Source: Enterobacter cloacae (lineage in GTDB: Bacteria; Pseudomonadota; Gammaproteobacteria; Enterobacterales; Enterobacteriaceae). From it: 64,000 bases of DNA. Shown in pieces: positions 7,571 to 17,454 of this stretch. Position 1 is the first letter of the stretch, and each line of letters starts with the position of its first letter. The stretch is from positions 412,961 through 476,960 of the forward strand of contig NZ_JAALCJ010000004.1 in assembly GCF_011078175.1 (NCBI RefSeq). Direction: 5' to 3'. The position numbers and the translations under genes are program-made. The notes under the pieces are model-generated. The model made no database searches and was not told the origin of the DNA. It worked only from the letters and a program-made list of their open reading frames with translations.

Positions 7571-9478
7571 TTATGCGCCGTTTTTCAGAGACTCAAGGTA
7601 CTCCCAGCGCTCAAATGCCTCTTCCAGCGCCTGTTCAGCCTGGGAGAGCTCAGCCAATACTTTCTGAGTATAGTCGTGAGGCTGCGTAAAGAATGACGCA
7701 TCAGCGACCTGAATTTGCAGTGCTTCCAGTGCAGCTTCCAGCGCTTCCAGACGCTGCGGCAGCCCCTCCAGCTCGCGCTGCAAGTTATAACTCATTTTAG
7801 CCGGAGACTTTTTGACAGTTTCTGCTTTTGCAACAACAGGTTCAGCGACATTTTTCGTCTTCGCCTGTTTTTGCGCCAGCGACTGTGATTGCTGTCCACG
7901 CGCGTCATGATAGCCGCCCACATATTGACCGATGCGTCCTTCACCTTCGAAGATCCAGCACTCGGTCACGGTGTTATCGACAAACTGACGATCGTGGCTG
8001 ACCAGCATCACGGTTCCCTGATAACCATCAATCAACTCTTCCAGCAGTTCCAGCGTTTCGACATCCAGATCGTTAGTCGGTTCATCGAGAATCAATAAGT
8101 TACTGGGTTTCAGGAACAGACGCGCGAGCAAAAGACGGTTACGCTCTCCGCCGGACAGCGCGCGCACCGGCGTCATGGCGCGTTTCGGGTGGAACAGGAA
8201 GTCCTGAAGGTAGCCCAGCACGTGACGCGGCTTGCCGTTAACCATTACCTCCTGTTTACCCTCAGCGAGGTTATCCATCACCGTACGGTCGGGATCCAGC
8301 TCAGCGCGGTGCTGGTCGAAGTACGCCACTTCCAGTTTAGTACCGCAGTGGATACGACCGCTGTCGGCCTGGAGTTGGCCGAGCATCAGTTTCAGCAGCG
8401 TGGTTTTACCGCAGCCATTCGGGCCGATCAGCGCAATTTTGTCGCCGCGCTGAACCTGAGCGGAGAAATCGTTCACCAGCACTTTGCCGTCAACGGAATA
8501 GTTCACGTTTTCCATTTCGAAGACAATCTTGCCCGAGCGGGACGCCTCTTCCACCTGCATTTTGGCGCTTCCCATGACTTCACGGCGTTCGCTACGTTCG
8601 CGGCGCATCGCCTTAAGGGCGCGAACGCGGCCTTCGTTACGGGTACGACGCGCTTTGATGCCCTGACGGATCCAGACCTCTTCCTGCGCCAGCTTGCGGT
8701 CGAACTCGGCGTTTTGCAGCTCTTCCACGCGCAGGTTCTCTTCTTTCTCCAGCAGATAGGTATCGTAATCGCCCGGGTAGGTCACCAGCTTGCCGCGGTC
8801 GAGATCGACAATGCGCGTGGCCATGTTACGAATGAACGAACGGTCGTGGGAGATGAAGATAATGGTGCCATTGAAGGTTTTCAGGAACCCTTCCAGCCAG
8901 TCAATCGCTTCGATATCCAGGTGGTTCGTCGGTTCGTCCAGCAGCAGCACCTTAGGCCCGCTCACCAGGGCACGGCCCAGCGCCGCTTTACGCAGCCAGC
9001 CGCCGGAGAGTGCCGACAGCTCCATATCCGCTTCCAGGCCAAGCTGGGCCAGCACTTCGTTAATGCGGTTTTCCAGCTGCCACAGGCCGTGGTGATCGAG
9101 CATCTCCTGCACTTTTGCCAGCTCGTTGAGATTTTTGTCGCTCGGGTCCGTCATCACCAGATGCGAAATCTCGTGGTAACGCTTGAGGTATTCTGCCTGC
9201 TCTGAAATTCCTTCGGCCACAAAATCGTACACGCTGCCGGTGACGTTGCGCGGCGGATCCTGTTGCAGACGAGAGACAATCAGATCCTGCTCGTAAACAA
9301 TACGGCCGTCGTCCAGCCCCTGCTCACGGTTAAGGATTTTCATCAGCGTCGATTTACCTGCCCCGTTACGGCCGACCAGACAGACGCGCTCGTTATCTTC
9401 GATATGCAGCTCTGCATTATCGAGTAGCGGTGAGTCGCTAAAAGAGAGCCACGCGCCGTGCATACTAATTAAAGACAT
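7571..9478 (-). CDS. uup: ABC-F ATPase Uup
   Basis: Uup is a 635-residue soluble ABC-F protein with two nucleotide-binding domains and no membrane domain. Domain 1 has Walker A GRNGAGKS (about 37-44), signature LSGGWLRK and Walker B LLLDEPTNHLD. Domain 2 has GPNGCGKT, LSGGERNR and LLILDEPTNDLD. A charged inter-domain linker (about 240-300) and a C-terminal coiled coil after about residue 560 complete the fold. Family members act on ribosomes, and loss of Uup raises precise excision of transposons in E. coli. It follows rlmKL by 12 bases, so both are probably co-transcribed and share a translation-related role. Confidence 0.97.
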   Translation of the reverse strand: MSLISMHGAWLSFSDSPLLDNAELHIEDNERVCLVGRNGAGKSTLMKILNREQGLDDGRIVYEQDLIVSRLQQDPPRNVTGSVYDFVAEGISEQAEYLKRYHEISHLVMTDPSDKNLNELAKVQEMLDHHGLWQLENRINEVLAQLGLEADMELSALSGGWLRKAALGRALVSGPKVLLLDEPTNHLDIEAIDWLEGFLKTFNGTIIFISHDRSFIRNMATRIVDLDRGKLVTYPGDYDTYLLEKEENLRVEELQNAEFDRKLAQEEVWIRQGIKARRTRNEGRVRALKAMRRERSERREVMGSAKMQVEEASRSGKIVFEMENVNYSVDGKVLVNDFSAQVQRGDKIALIGPNGCGKTTLLKLMLGQLQADSGRIHCGTKLEVAYFDQHRAELDPDRTVMDNLAEGKQEVMVNGKPRHVLGYLQDFLFHPKRAMTPVRALSGGERNRLLLARLFLKPSNLLILDEPTNDLDVETLELLEELIDGYQGTVMLVSHDRQFVDNTVTECWIFEGEGRIGQYVGGYHDARGQQSQSLAQKQAKTKNVAEPVVAKAETVKKSPAKMSYNLQRELEGLPQRLEALEAALEALQIQVADASFFTQPHDYTQKVLAELSQAEQALEEAFERWEYLESLKNGA

Positions 9479-9490
9479 TTATTTTTCCTT

Positions 9491-11599
9491 TCAGACCGCG
9501 GAAATTAGCCAGCAGTTGTGGATTTGACGGTTACGGGCAAAGTCCTGAGACAGCGTTTTTTGGCTGATTTCTTGTGCTTTCAATCCCAGTTCGGCCAGGC
9601 CGTCGTGATCCATGCGGAATCCGCGCTTGTTGTTCGAGAACATAATGGTGCCGCCTTTACGCAGCAGACGCTTCAGGTCGGTCATCAGGCGCAGGTGGTC
9701 GCGTTGAACATCAAAGCTATCCTCCATACGCTTAGAGTTAGAGAAGGTCGGCGGATCGATAAAGATCAGGTCAAACTGCTCGTCGGTATCACGCAGCCAG
9801 CCCAGCACGTCGGCCTGCAACAGGCGATGCTGACGGCCGGTTAAGCCGTTAAGACGCAGATTGCGCTCTGCCCACTCAAGATAGGTGCGAGACATATCTA
9901 CCGTGGTGGTGCTACGCGCGCCGCCGAGCCCCGCATGAACGCTGGCGCTGCCGGTATAGGAGAACAGGTTAAGGAAGTCCTTACCTTTGCTCATCTGGCC
10001 CAGCATACGGCGGGCAATACGGTGATCGAGGAACAGGCCGGTATCAAGGTAATCGGTCAGGTTAACCCACAGGCGCGCGTTATATTCGCCCACTTCGATG
10101 AAGTCGCCCTTCTCGCCCATCTTCTGATACTGGTTTTTGCCTTTCTGACGCTCACGGGTTTTCAGCACCAGCTTGTTTGGCGAAATGCCGAGTACGGCGA
10201 TGGTGGCCGCAATCACATCCAGCATACGCTGACGCGCTTTTTGCGCATCGACGGTTTTCGGCGGGGCGTATTCCTGAACCACCACCCAGTCTGCATAGCG
10301 GTCAACCGCCACGTTGTATTCCGGCAGGTCAGCGTCGTACAGGCGATAACATTCGATGCCTTCCTGCTTCGCCCACTTCTCAAATTTCTTCAGGTTTTTG
10401 CGCAGGCGGTTGGCGTAATCTTCCGCCACGCCTGACGGTTTGCTGTCCGCTGCAATCTCTGCCAGATGGTAGTTTTTCTGCACGCAGTCCAGCGGGCCGT
10501 TTTTCGCCTTGAACTGGCGATCGGCACGCAGTTGCAGGCAGCTCAGCAGCTCCGGCGAGGCGCTAAACAGAGAGAGGTTCCAGCCGCCAAAATGCGTTTT
10601 CATATTGCGTCCCAGCAGACTGTGCAGCGCAATCAGCGCCGGCTCGCTGTCCAGACGCTCACCATACGGCGGGTTGCTGATCACCGTACCGTACGGGCCT
10701 TTTGGCAGCGGGTTGGTCAGGTTCGCCACGTCTTTCACCTCGAAGGTCACCAGTTCACCGATACCGGCGCGACGGGCGTTGCTGCGCGCGCGTTCAATCA
10801 CACGTGCGTCGCTGTCCGAACCGTAAAAGTGAGAGGTGTACTCCGCCAGCCCTTTACGGGCGCGGGTCTGCGCGTCGTCTTTGACCTCTTTCCAGATAGC
10901 TTCATCGTGCTGCGCCCAGCCTTTGAAGCCCCACTGTCCACGATGCAGTCCTGGCGCACGGTCGGTGGCCAGCATCGCGGCTTCAATCAGCAGCGTACCG
11001 GAACCACACATCGGATCGAGCAGCGGCGTACCTGGCTGCCACCCGGAGCGCATCACGATAGCGGCAGCCAGCGTTTCTTTGATCGGTGCCATCCCGGTGC
11101 GATCGCGATAGCCGCGCAGATGCAGGCCTGCGCCGCTCAGGTCCAGGGAAACACTGGCCGTATCGCCGTTCAGCCAGACGTTGATACGCAGATCCGGGTT
11201 TTCACGGTCAACGTTCGGACGTTCTTTATTACGACGCGTGAAGCAGTCCACAATGGCGTCTTTGACGCGCAGGGCACCGTACTGGCTGTTGCGGATCTCG
11301 TCGTTGACGCCGTTGAAATGCACCGCAAAGGTGGCGTCCGGCGTGAAGATCTCTGTCCAGTCGATCATCTGTACGCCGGTGTAGAGATCAAGATCGCTGT
11401 AGACCTTGCACTCTTTCATCGGCAGCATGATGCGCGACGCCAGACGGCTCCACATCAGGCTCTGGTAAATAAGCCGCGTGTCGCCCTCAAAATGGACACC
11501 ACCCTGAACCACCCGGCACTCTTTCGCGCCCAGGGCTTCCAGTTCAGTTTTTAACAGCTCTTCCAGCCCACGGGCCGTACTGGCAAACAGAGAATTCAT
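9491..11599 (-). CDS. rlmL: Bifunctional 23S rRNA methyltransferase RlmKL
   Basis: The 702-residue protein contains two methyltransferases. The N-terminal half (RlmL) has a THUMP RNA-binding domain (about 45-155) and a SAM domain with [11 protein letters not shown] and the target-base motif SNPPYGER; it makes m2G2445. The C-terminal half (RlmK) has [14 protein letters not shown] and DPPTFSNSK and makes m7G2069. The ATG at 11599 gives the E. coli length and N terminus ([11 protein letters not shown]). An in-frame ATG at 11617 would add six residues, but neither has a strong ribosome site. It is the first gene of a leftward unit with uup and pqiABC. Confidence 0.96.
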   Translation of the reverse strand: MNSLFASTARGLEELLKTELEALGAKECRVVQGGVHFEGDTRLIYQSLMWSRLASRIMLPMKECKVYSDLDLYTGVQMIDWTEIFTPDATFAVHFNGVNDEIRNSQYGALRVKDAIVDCFTRRNKERPNVDRENPDLRINVWLNGDTASVSLDLSGAGLHLRGYRDRTGMAPIKETLAAAIVMRSGWQPGTPLLDPMCGSGTLLIEAAMLATDRAPGLHRGQWGFKGWAQHDEAIWKEVKDDAQTRARKGLAEYTSHFYGSDSDARVIERARSNARRAGIGELVTFEVKDVANLTNPLPKGPYGTVISNPPYGERLDSEPALIALHSLLGRNMKTHFGGWNLSLFSASPELLSCLQLRADRQFKAKNGPLDCVQKNYHLAEIAADSKPSGVAEDYANRLRKNLKKFEKWAKQEGIECYRLYDADLPEYNVAVDRYADWVVVQEYAPPKTVDAQKARQRMLDVIAATIAVLGISPNKLVLKTRERQKGKNQYQKMGEKGDFIEVGEYNARLWVNLTDYLDTGLFLDHRIARRMLGQMSKGKDFLNLFSYTGSASVHAGLGGARSTTTVDMSRTYLEWAERNLRLNGLTGRQHRLLQADVLGWLRDTDEQFDLIFIDPPTFSNSKRMEDSFDVQRDHLRLMTDLKRLLRKGGTIMFSNNKRGFRMDHDGLAELGLKAQEISQKTLSQDFARNRQIHNCWLISAV

Positions 11600-11697
11600 A
11601 TCGTCACTTTTACTCATAGAAAATTGTCGCGCATTATAGCTAATATGGCGTGTATGTCATAAAGTTGAAGGCTTATTTTCTTTAGCGGGAGTGTACA

Positions 11698-12807
11698 GTG
11701 GCGACGTTATCCAGGCTTTTTATTCATCCGGTAAAATCGATGCGCGGTATCGGCGTTTCTCACGCGCTGGCCGATATGAGCGGATTCGCCTTCGATCGGA
11801 TTTTTATGGTCACCGAGCCCGACGGTACGTTTATCACCGCACGTCAGTTCCCGCAGATGGTTCGCTTTATCCCTTCCCCGCTTCATGACGGTTTGCATTT
11901 GACCGCGCCGGACGGCTCAAGCGTCGTGATCCGCTTTGCTGATTTTGCGCCAGTTGATGCGCCAACGGAAGTGTGGGGCAATCACTTTACCGCGCGTATT
12001 GCGCCAGATAACATCAACCATTGGCTGAGCGGCTTTTTCTCCCGTGACGTTCAGCTGCGCTGGGTTGGGCCCGCGTTGACCCGTCGCGTAAAACGGCACG
12101 ACGCGGTTCCTCTCTCCTTCGCGGATGGTTTTCCCTTTCTGCTAACCAGCGAGGCCTCACTGCGTGATTTACAGCATCGTTGCAAAGCCAGCGTGCAAAT
12201 GGAACAGTTTCGCCCGAATCTGGTGGTGACCGGAGCGGATGCCTGGGAGGAAGATACCTGGAAAGTGATCCGTATCGGCAGCGTTATTTTTGATGTCGTG
12301 AAGCCGTGCAGCCGCTGTATTTTGACCACCGTCAGCCCGGAGAAAGGCCAAAAACACCCTTCCGGCGAACCGCTGAAAACCTTGCAGTCATTTCGTACCG
12401 CGCAGGATAACGGTGATGTCGACTTCGGCCAGAACCTGATCCCCCGCTCCAGCGGCGTGATCCGCGTGGGCGATGAAGTCGAAATTCTTACCCGCGGGCC
12501 TGCCAGAGTGTACGGTGCAGGTCAGGAAGAAGAGAGGGTTGACGTTGTGACCAACGTCGCTACCGCAGTAGATATTCACTGGGAAGGCAAAGTTATCCGT
12601 GGTAACAATCAGCAGGTACTGCTGGAACAGCTGGAGCAGGCGGGTATCCGCGTACCGTATTCCTGTCGCGCGGGAATTTGCGGATGCTGTCGCATCAAAC
12701 TGGTCGATGGTGAAGTGAGTGCCCTGAAGAAATCGGCAATGGGCAGTGACGGCACGATCCTGTGCTGTAGCTGCGTGCCAAAGACGAACGTACAGCTGGA
12801 AGCTTAA
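11698..12807 (+). CDS. ycbX: MOSC and 2Fe-2S domain protein YcbX
   Basis: YcbX has 369 residues and a GTG start preceded by GCGGGAG. Residues 1 to about 265 are a MOSC N-terminal barrel plus a MOSC domain (motif [12 protein letters not shown], with the conserved cysteine in KPCSRC). These domains bind a molybdenum cofactor. The C terminus (about 285-369) is a plant-type 2Fe-2S ferredoxin with CRAGICGCC and a distal CCSC. In E. coli YcbX detoxifies 6-N-hydroxylaminopurine in a molybdenum cofactor-dependent way. It is divergent from rlmKL and runs into zapC tail to tail with a 4-base overlap. Confidence 0.95.
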   Translation: MATLSRLFIHPVKSMRGIGVSHALADMSGFAFDRIFMVTEPDGTFITARQFPQMVRFIPSPLHDGLHLTAPDGSSVVIRFADFAPVDAPTEVWGNHFTARIAPDNINHWLSGFFSRDVQLRWVGPALTRRVKRHDAVPLSFADGFPFLLTSEASLRDLQHRCKASVQMEQFRPNLVVTGADAWEEDTWKVIRIGSVIFDVVKPCSRCILTTVSPEKGQKHPSGEPLKTLQSFRTAQDNGDVDFGQNLIPRSSGVIRVGDEVEILTRGPARVYGAGQEEERVDVVTNVATAVDIHWEGKVIRGNNQQVLLEQLEQAGIRVPYSCRAGICGCCRIKLVDGEVSALKKSAMGSDGTILCCSCVPKTNVQLEA

Positions 12808-13346
12808 ACCGCCTGTTCAAGGCTGAAGGAATCGACGCGCAGTTGTGGTTTCAGCCTGTCATTCATCACTTTGATAGCATCACCTAACTGCATGACTCGC
12901 CCGGCAATAGTCACCCCGGGTTGGGCCAGCAGACAGAGCGCGGCATTTTCACCGGGTTCAACCACCAGCAAATTCACCTCTTCTTCGGTATCGCTCAGAT
13001 TGACGCTCGCCGCATCGCCGGTAGCCGGGTTCCAGCTCATGCCGTGCGCGAGGAAATGCCAGCTTTTCGGCATTTGTGGTTTCAGAAAACGGATCGCCAC
13101 CAGCGCATTAAGTACCAGTTCAGCGCGCTGTTCTTTGGAGAGATCGAAGTCGCGGCATTTTTCTTCAAAAGAGAAATAGAGGGCAGCGTCGTCAACGCAA
13201 AAGCCTGAGGGAGCAAACGCGTCTGGCGTTAACATTCGGCGCGCAAAACGAGAGCGAAACAACATGCCATTGGCTAAGTCAAGCATCATACGGTCATGCT
13301 CGTCACAAAAATACCAGCGCCAGTTATCGTCAGGTTTAATTCGCAT
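12804..13346 (-). CDS. zapC: Cell division protein ZapC
   Basis: ZapC is a 180-residue cytoplasmic protein that binds FtsZ, promotes lateral association of protofilaments and stabilises the Z ring. The sequence starts [20 protein letters not shown] and matches the family over its full length; no enzymatic motif is expected or seen. The ribosome site GGGAG lies nine bases before the ATG. The last four bases overlap the end of ycbX on the other strand. It lies upstream of, and in line with, no other leftward gene, so it is probably transcribed alone. Confidence 0.95.
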   Translation of the reverse strand: MRIKPDDNWRWYFCDEHDRMMLDLANGMLFRSRFARRMLTPDAFAPSGFCVDDAALYFSFEEKCRDFDLSKEQRAELVLNALVAIRFLKPQMPKSWHFLAHGMSWNPATGDAASVNLSDTEEEVNLLVVEPGENAALCLLAQPGVTIAGRVMQLGDAIKVMNDRLKPQLRVDSFSLEQAV

Positions 13347-13463
13347 GTTTTTCTCCCGTCCCCTAAACGTCCTGTACTAAAAATGTCCTGTTTGCCGCTT
13401 CGCTTATAACCCTAGTAATAAAAGACTATAATGCCTAAATAAGCAACAATGACGGAATATAAA

Positions 13464-13495
13464 ACAACCAGGGCTGGAAATAAAGCCCTGGTTGT
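13464..13495 (-). terminator. Rho-independent terminator after pyrD
   Basis: A 12-bp stem (ACAACCAGGGCT / AGCCCTGGTTGT) with an 8-base loop lies 17 bases past the pyrD stop. Read leftward it is followed by TTTTAT. Confidence 0.85.
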
Positions 13496-13512
13496 CTGAT
13501 TAAGAGAAAAGA

Positions 13513-14523
13513 TTAGATATACGTGACGATTTCTTTAATCAACGGCGGACCTTTAAAAATAAAGCCAGAATAAATTTGTACCAGTGATGCACCTGCTGCC
13601 ATTTTCTCACGTGCAGCGATGACGGAGTCAATGCCACCCACGCCAATAATCGGCAGTTGGCCTTTTAATTCCGCGGAGAGTGCGCGAATAATTTCGGTGC
13701 TTTTTAATTGTACTGGACGACCGCTTAATCCACCCGCTTCGTCACAGTTTTTCATTCCCTGAACGAGAGAGCGATCGAGTGTCGTATTGGTCGCAATCAC
13801 ACCATCAATATTATGGCGAACTAAACTGTCGGCAACCTGGATCAATTCTTCTGCCGAAAGATCCGGGGCGATCTTAACCGCCACCGGGACATATTTATGG
13901 TGGATAGCCTGTAGCTCCGCTTGTTTATTTTTAATGGCGCTAAGAAGATCGTCGAGCGCTTCGCCATATTGCAGGGAACGCAGCCCTGGGGTGTTAGGCG
14001 AGGATATATTCACCGCGATATAACCGGCATAGGCATAGATTTTTTCCATACAAATCAGATAGTCATCTTTGCCTTGCTCAACCGGCGTATCTTTATTTTT
14101 GCCAATATTAATACCCAGCACGCCATCAAAATGGGCTTTCTTGACGTTCTCAACCAGATGATCGACGCCAAGGTTATTAAAGCCCATGCGGTTGATCAGC
14201 CCCTCGGCTTCAACCAGGCGGAACAAACGTGGCTTGTCATTTCCCGGCTGCGGACGCGGCGTCACCGTCCCGATTTCGATCGAGCCAAAGCCCATCGCAC
14301 CGAGTGCATCAATGCATTCGCCATTTTTGTCCAGACCGGCCGCCAGACCCAGTGGATTTTTGAACGTGAGGCCCATGCATTGAACGGGTTTTTCTGGCAC
14401 GTTTTGACGCACCAGTGCGGCCAGTGGCGTTCCTGTAATACGGCGTAACTGCTGAAATGTAAATTCATGAGCGCGCTCAGGATCGAGCTGGAAAAGGGCT
14501 TTACGAACGAAGGGGTAGTACAT
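13513..14523 (-). CDS. pyrD: Quinone-dependent dihydroorotate dehydrogenase (class 2)
   Basis: PyrD has 336 residues. It oxidises dihydroorotate to orotate in pyrimidine synthesis and passes electrons through FMN to membrane quinone. The amphipathic N-terminal helix ([21 protein letters not shown]) that marks class 2 enzymes and binds the membrane is present. FMN and substrate motifs include [11 protein letters not shown], the catalytic serine in [11 protein letters not shown] and IGVGGIDSV. The ATG at 14523 is preceded by CCAGGAGAG and was preferred to an upstream in-frame start at 14550. The leader carries features of CTP-controlled start-site switching and an upstream PurR-like box. In E. 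coli a fimbrial cluster separates pyrD from ssuE; here it does not. Confidence 0.98.
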   Translation of the reverse strand: MYYPFVRKALFQLDPERAHEFTFQQLRRITGTPLAALVRQNVPEKPVQCMGLTFKNPLGLAAGLDKNGECIDALGAMGFGSIEIGTVTPRPQPGNDKPRLFRLVEAEGLINRMGFNNLGVDHLVENVKKAHFDGVLGINIGKNKDTPVEQGKDDYLICMEKIYAYAGYIAVNISSPNTPGLRSLQYGEALDDLLSAIKNKQAELQAIHHKYVPVAVKIAPDLSAEELIQVADSLVRHNIDGVIATNTTLDRSLVQGMKNCDEAGGLSGRPVQLKSTEIIRALSAELKGQLPIIGVGGIDSVIAAREKMAAGASLVQIYSGFIFKGPPLIKEIVTYI

Positions 14524-14527
14524 GAAC

Positions 14528-14567
14528 TCTCCTGGATTCCCGGTGTGCAAACCGGGAGGGGATTATG
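14528..14567 (-). promoter_or_regulatory. pyrD promoter -10 and leader hairpin (candidate CTP-responsive start-site switch)
   Basis: A -10 CATAAT (14562-14567) precedes a C-rich initiation region (CCCCTCCCGG). Right after it comes a 7-bp hairpin, TCCCGGT-TTGCAC-ACCGGGA (14535-14554), placed directly before the ribosome site AGGAGA. In E. coli pyrC and pyrD, high CTP makes RNA polymerase start on a C, so the longer mRNA folds a hairpin that blocks translation. The same layout is visible here; the mechanism in this strain is inference. Confidence 0.65.
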
Positions 14568-14619
14568 TGCGATCCCGCCCGGAAAGGAAATTGACCTGTG
14601 GCAAAAAAAGCCTTCTAAA

Positions 14620-14635
14620 ACGCAATCGTTTACTT
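14620..14635 (+). promoter_or_regulatory. Candidate PurR box upstream of pyrD
   Basis: The 16-mer ACGCAATCGTTTACTT is close to the PurR consensus ACGCAAACGTTTNCNT. It lies about 65-80 bases upstream of the predicted pyrD start. E. coli pyrD belongs to the PurR regulon. The distance is larger than for a blocking site, so function is inferred only. Confidence 0.6.
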
Positions 14636-14772
14636 ATCGGCAAGCTTCTTATGCATTTTTCTGCATTCATCCTGAGGATAAATCATTTAGTGGAATAACC
14701 ACGCAATGTCACACTCCTGAAAATTGTTATGAATGTTAGGCAAAAGCACACAATTAGTTATAAGGAGCAACC

Positions 14773-15348
14773 ATGCGCGTCATTACCCTGGCCGGAAGCC
14801 CCCGCTTCCCCTCTCGCTCCAGCGCTCTGCTGGAATACGCTCGCGAAAAGCTTAATGCTCTGGATGTGGAAGTGTGTCACTGGAATTTGCACAATTTCGC
14901 GCCTGAAGATCTGCTCTACGCCCGTTTCGACAGCCCGGCGCTGAAAACCCTGATCGAACAACTTAAGCGTGCTGACGGGCTGGTCGTCGCGACACCGATT
15001 TATAAAGCCTCGTTTTCCGGCGCACTGAAAACGCTGCTCGATCTGCTGCCCGAACGCGCGCTGGACGGCAAGGTCGTCCTGCCGCTGGCCACAGGCGGTA
15101 CGGTAGCCCATTTACTGGCGGTGGATTATGCCCTCAAGCCGGTTCTGAACGCGCTGAAAGCGCAGGAGATCCTGCATGGCGTCTTCGCTGACGACTCACA
15201 GGTAATCGACTACCAGCATAAACCGCATTTCACGCCGAATCTCCAAACCCGGCTCGACGTTGCGCTCGAAACCTTCTGGCACGCCCTGAACCGTCGGGAT
15301 CGCCACGCGTCGGCATTGCATCAATCACAAGGAGTGGCGCATGTTTAA
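14773..15348 (+). CDS. ssuE: NADPH-dependent FMN reductase SsuE
   Basis: SsuE has 191 residues and a flavodoxin-like fold. It reduces FMN with NADPH and hands FMNH2 to the monooxygenase SsuD. The phosphate-binding loop is near the N terminus (LAGSPRFPSRSSALL) and the TPIYKASFSGALK segment lines the flavin site. The ribosome site TAAGGAGC lies six bases before the ATG. It is the first gene of ssuEADCB, and its last eight bases overlap ssuA. In E. coli the operon needs the LysR-type activator Cbl and is on under sulfate starvation; I cannot place a Cbl box with confidence. Confidence 0.97.
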   Translation: MRVITLAGSPRFPSRSSALLEYAREKLNALDVEVCHWNLHNFAPEDLLYARFDSPALKTLIEQLKRADGLVVATPIYKASFSGALKTLLDLLPERALDGKVVLPLATGGTVAHLLAVDYALKPVLNALKAQEILHGVFADDSQVIDYQHKPHFTPNLQTRLDVALETFWHALNRRDRHASALHQSQGVAHV

Positions 15349-16303
15349 AACCGTTACTCGCATCGGGCTGGCAGGTCTGCTGGCAGTGACGTCGCTGGCT
15401 CAGGCGGCGGAGAAAGTGCCGGATAGCCTGCGTATCGGTTATCAGAAGGGTAGCGTCAGCATGGTGCTGGCGAAAAGCCATGCGTTGCTGGAGAAGCGTT
15501 TCCCGGAGACCAAATTCTCCTGGGTCGAGTTCCCTGCCGGACCACAAATGCTGGAGGCGCTGAACGTCGGAAGTATAGATTTAGGCAGCACCGGCGATAT
15601 CCCGCCGATCTTTGCGCAGGCTGCCGGGGCGGATCTGGTTTACGTTGGCGTTGAGCCCGCTAAGCCGAAGGCAGAGGTTATTTTGGTGCCGGAAAATAGC
15701 GAGATCAAAAGCGTCGCCGATCTTAAAGGCCATAAGGTTGCCTTCCAGAAAGGTTCGAGCTCGCACAACCTGCTGCTGCGGGCGCTACAGGAGGCCGGCC
15801 TTAAATTCACCGATATCCAGCCTGTTTACCTGACGCCTGCCGATGCGCGCGCGGCGTTTCAGCAAAAGAATGTGGATGCCTGGGCCATCTGGGATCCGTA
15901 CTACTCCGCCGCACTGTTGCAGGGCGGTGTGCGGGTGCTGAAAGACGGCACCTCCCTGAAACAGACCGGTTCGTTCTACCTTGCGGCACGTCCTTACGCT
16001 GAAAAAAATGGCGCATTTATTCAGCAGGTGCTGGATACCTTCTCTCAGGCCGATGCGCTGACCCAAAGCCAGCGTCAGCAGAGCATCACGCTGCTGGCAA
16101 AAACTATGGGCCTGCCTGAACCGGTGATCGCCACCTATCTTGACCACCGTCCTCCCACCACCATCGCACCGGTTGACGCCCACGTTGCCGCTCTTCAGCA
16201 GCAAACGGCAGATCTCTTTTATCAAAACCGCCTGGTTCCAAAGCAGGTGAATATTCGCGAACGCATCTGGCAACCCGCTGGCATTGAAGGAAAAAAATCA
16301 TGA
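15341..16303 (+). CDS. ssuA: Aliphatic sulfonate ABC transporter, periplasmic binding protein SsuA
   Basis: SsuA has 320 residues. A signal peptide ([20 protein letters not shown], cleavage after AQA near residue 22) precedes a type 2 periplasmic binding protein fold of the NMT1/ThiY kind. Typical stretches include [25 protein letters not shown] and [15 protein letters not shown]. It captures alkanesulfonates for the SsuBC permease. The start lies inside the end of ssuE and the stop overlaps ssuD as ATGA, so translation of the three genes is probably coupled. Confidence 0.97.
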   Translation: MFKTVTRIGLAGLLAVTSLAQAAEKVPDSLRIGYQKGSVSMVLAKSHALLEKRFPETKFSWVEFPAGPQMLEALNVGSIDLGSTGDIPPIFAQAAGADLVYVGVEPAKPKAEVILVPENSEIKSVADLKGHKVAFQKGSSSHNLLLRALQEAGLKFTDIQPVYLTPADARAAFQQKNVDAWAIWDPYYSAALLQGGVRVLKDGTSLKQTGSFYLAARPYAEKNGAFIQQVLDTFSQADALTQSQRQQSITLLAKTMGLPEPVIATYLDHRPPTTIAPVDAHVAALQQQTADLFYQNRLVPKQVNIRERIWQPAGIEGKKS

Positions 16304-17445
16304 GCTTGAATCTTTTCTGGTTTTTACCCACCCACGGTGATGGACACTATCTTGGCACAGAAGAAGGCGCCCGCCCGGTCGATCACGGCTATCTACAGCA
16401 GATCGCCCAGGCGGCAGACCGCATCGGTTTTACCGGGGTGCTGATCCCGACGGGCCGTTCATGCGAGGATGCGTGGCTGGTTGCCGCGTCGATGATCCCC
16501 GTCACCCAGCGCCTGAAATTCCTGGTCGCCTTGCGCCCGAGCGTGGTGTCGCCCACCGTCGCGGCACGCCAGGCGGCAACGCTGGACAGGCTTTCCAACG
16601 GCCGCGCGCTGTTCAACCTGGTAACGGGTAGCGATCCGCAGGAGCTGGCGGGCGATGGCGTTTTCCTCGATCATACCGAGCGCTATGAAGCTTCCGCGGA
16701 GTTCACCCGCGTCTGGCGACGTCTGCTGGAAGGGGAAACCGTCACCTTCGAAGGAAAACATATCCACGTTCGCAATGCGCAGCTCTACTTCCCGCCGGTA
16801 CAGCAGCCGCGCCCTCCCCTCTATTTCGGCGGATCGTCGGACGTGGCGCAGGAGCTGGCGGCTGAGCAGGTCGATCTCTATCTGACCTGGGGCGAGCCAC
16901 CGGAGCTGGTGAAAGAGAAAATTGCTCAGGTACGCGCTAAAGCCGCAGAACATGGCCGTACGGTACGCTTCGGCATTCGCCTGCACGTAATCGTACGCGA
17001 AACCAACGACGAGGCCTGGCAAGCCGCTGACCGTCTGATCGCTCATCTGGACGACGACACCATCGCCAAAGCACAGGCGGCGTTTGCCAAAACCGACTCC
17101 GTGGGGCAGCACCGGATGGCCTCCCTGCACAACGGCAAGCGTGAAAATCTTGAGATCAGCCCGAACCTGTGGGCCGGGGTGGGTCTGGTGCGCGGCGGCG
17201 CCGGTACGGCACTGGTCGGCGACGGTCCAACCGTAGCGGCACGCATTAATGAATACGCGGCGCTGGGGATCGACAGCTTTATTCTGTCTGGCTACCCGCA
17301 TCTGGAGGAGGCGTACAAGGTGGGTGAACTGCTGTTCCCGCATCTGGATGTCGCTATCCCGGACATTCCGCAGCCACGTCAGCTTCAGTTGCAGGGCGAA
17401 GCCGTGGCGAACGCGTTTATTCCGAGAAAAGTCGCGCAAAGTTAA
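16300..17445 (+). CDS. ssuD: FMNH2-dependent alkanesulfonate monooxygenase SsuD
   Basis: SsuD is a 381-residue bacterial-luciferase-like TIM barrel. It splits C2-C10 alkanesulfonates to aldehyde and sulfite using FMNH2 from SsuE and oxygen. The N terminus ([19 protein letters not shown]), the [17 protein letters not shown] loop and the [11 protein letters not shown] phosphate-site region are as in the family, and the length equals that of the E. coli protein. The ribosome site GAAGGAAA overlaps the end of ssuA. The enzyme gives the cell sulfur from organosulfonates when sulfate and cysteine are scarce. Confidence 0.98.
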   Translation: MSLNLFWFLPTHGDGHYLGTEEGARPVDHGYLQQIAQAADRIGFTGVLIPTGRSCEDAWLVAASMIPVTQRLKFLVALRPSVVSPTVAARQAATLDRLSNGRALFNLVTGSDPQELAGDGVFLDHTERYEASAEFTRVWRRLLEGETVTFEGKHIHVRNAQLYFPPVQQPRPPLYFGGSSDVAQELAAEQVDLYLTWGEPPELVKEKIAQVRAKAAEHGRTVRFGIRLHVIVRETNDEAWQAADRLIAHLDDDTIAKAQAAFAKTDSVGQHRMASLHNGKRENLEISPNLWAGVGLVRGGAGTALVGDGPTVAARINEYAALGIDSFILSGYPHLEEAYKVGELLFPHLDVAIPDIPQPRQLQLQGEAVANAFIPRKVAQS

Positions 17446-17454
17446 GGAGCCACC

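Noticed and set aside
8189..9205. Open frame of 338 codons on the plus strand opposite uup
   Set aside because: Antisense shadow; low-complexity composition and no recognisable domain.
10466..11554. Open frame of 362 codons on the plus strand opposite rlmKL
   Set aside because: It is an antisense shadow of a long, GC-rich gene whose sense product is unmistakable.
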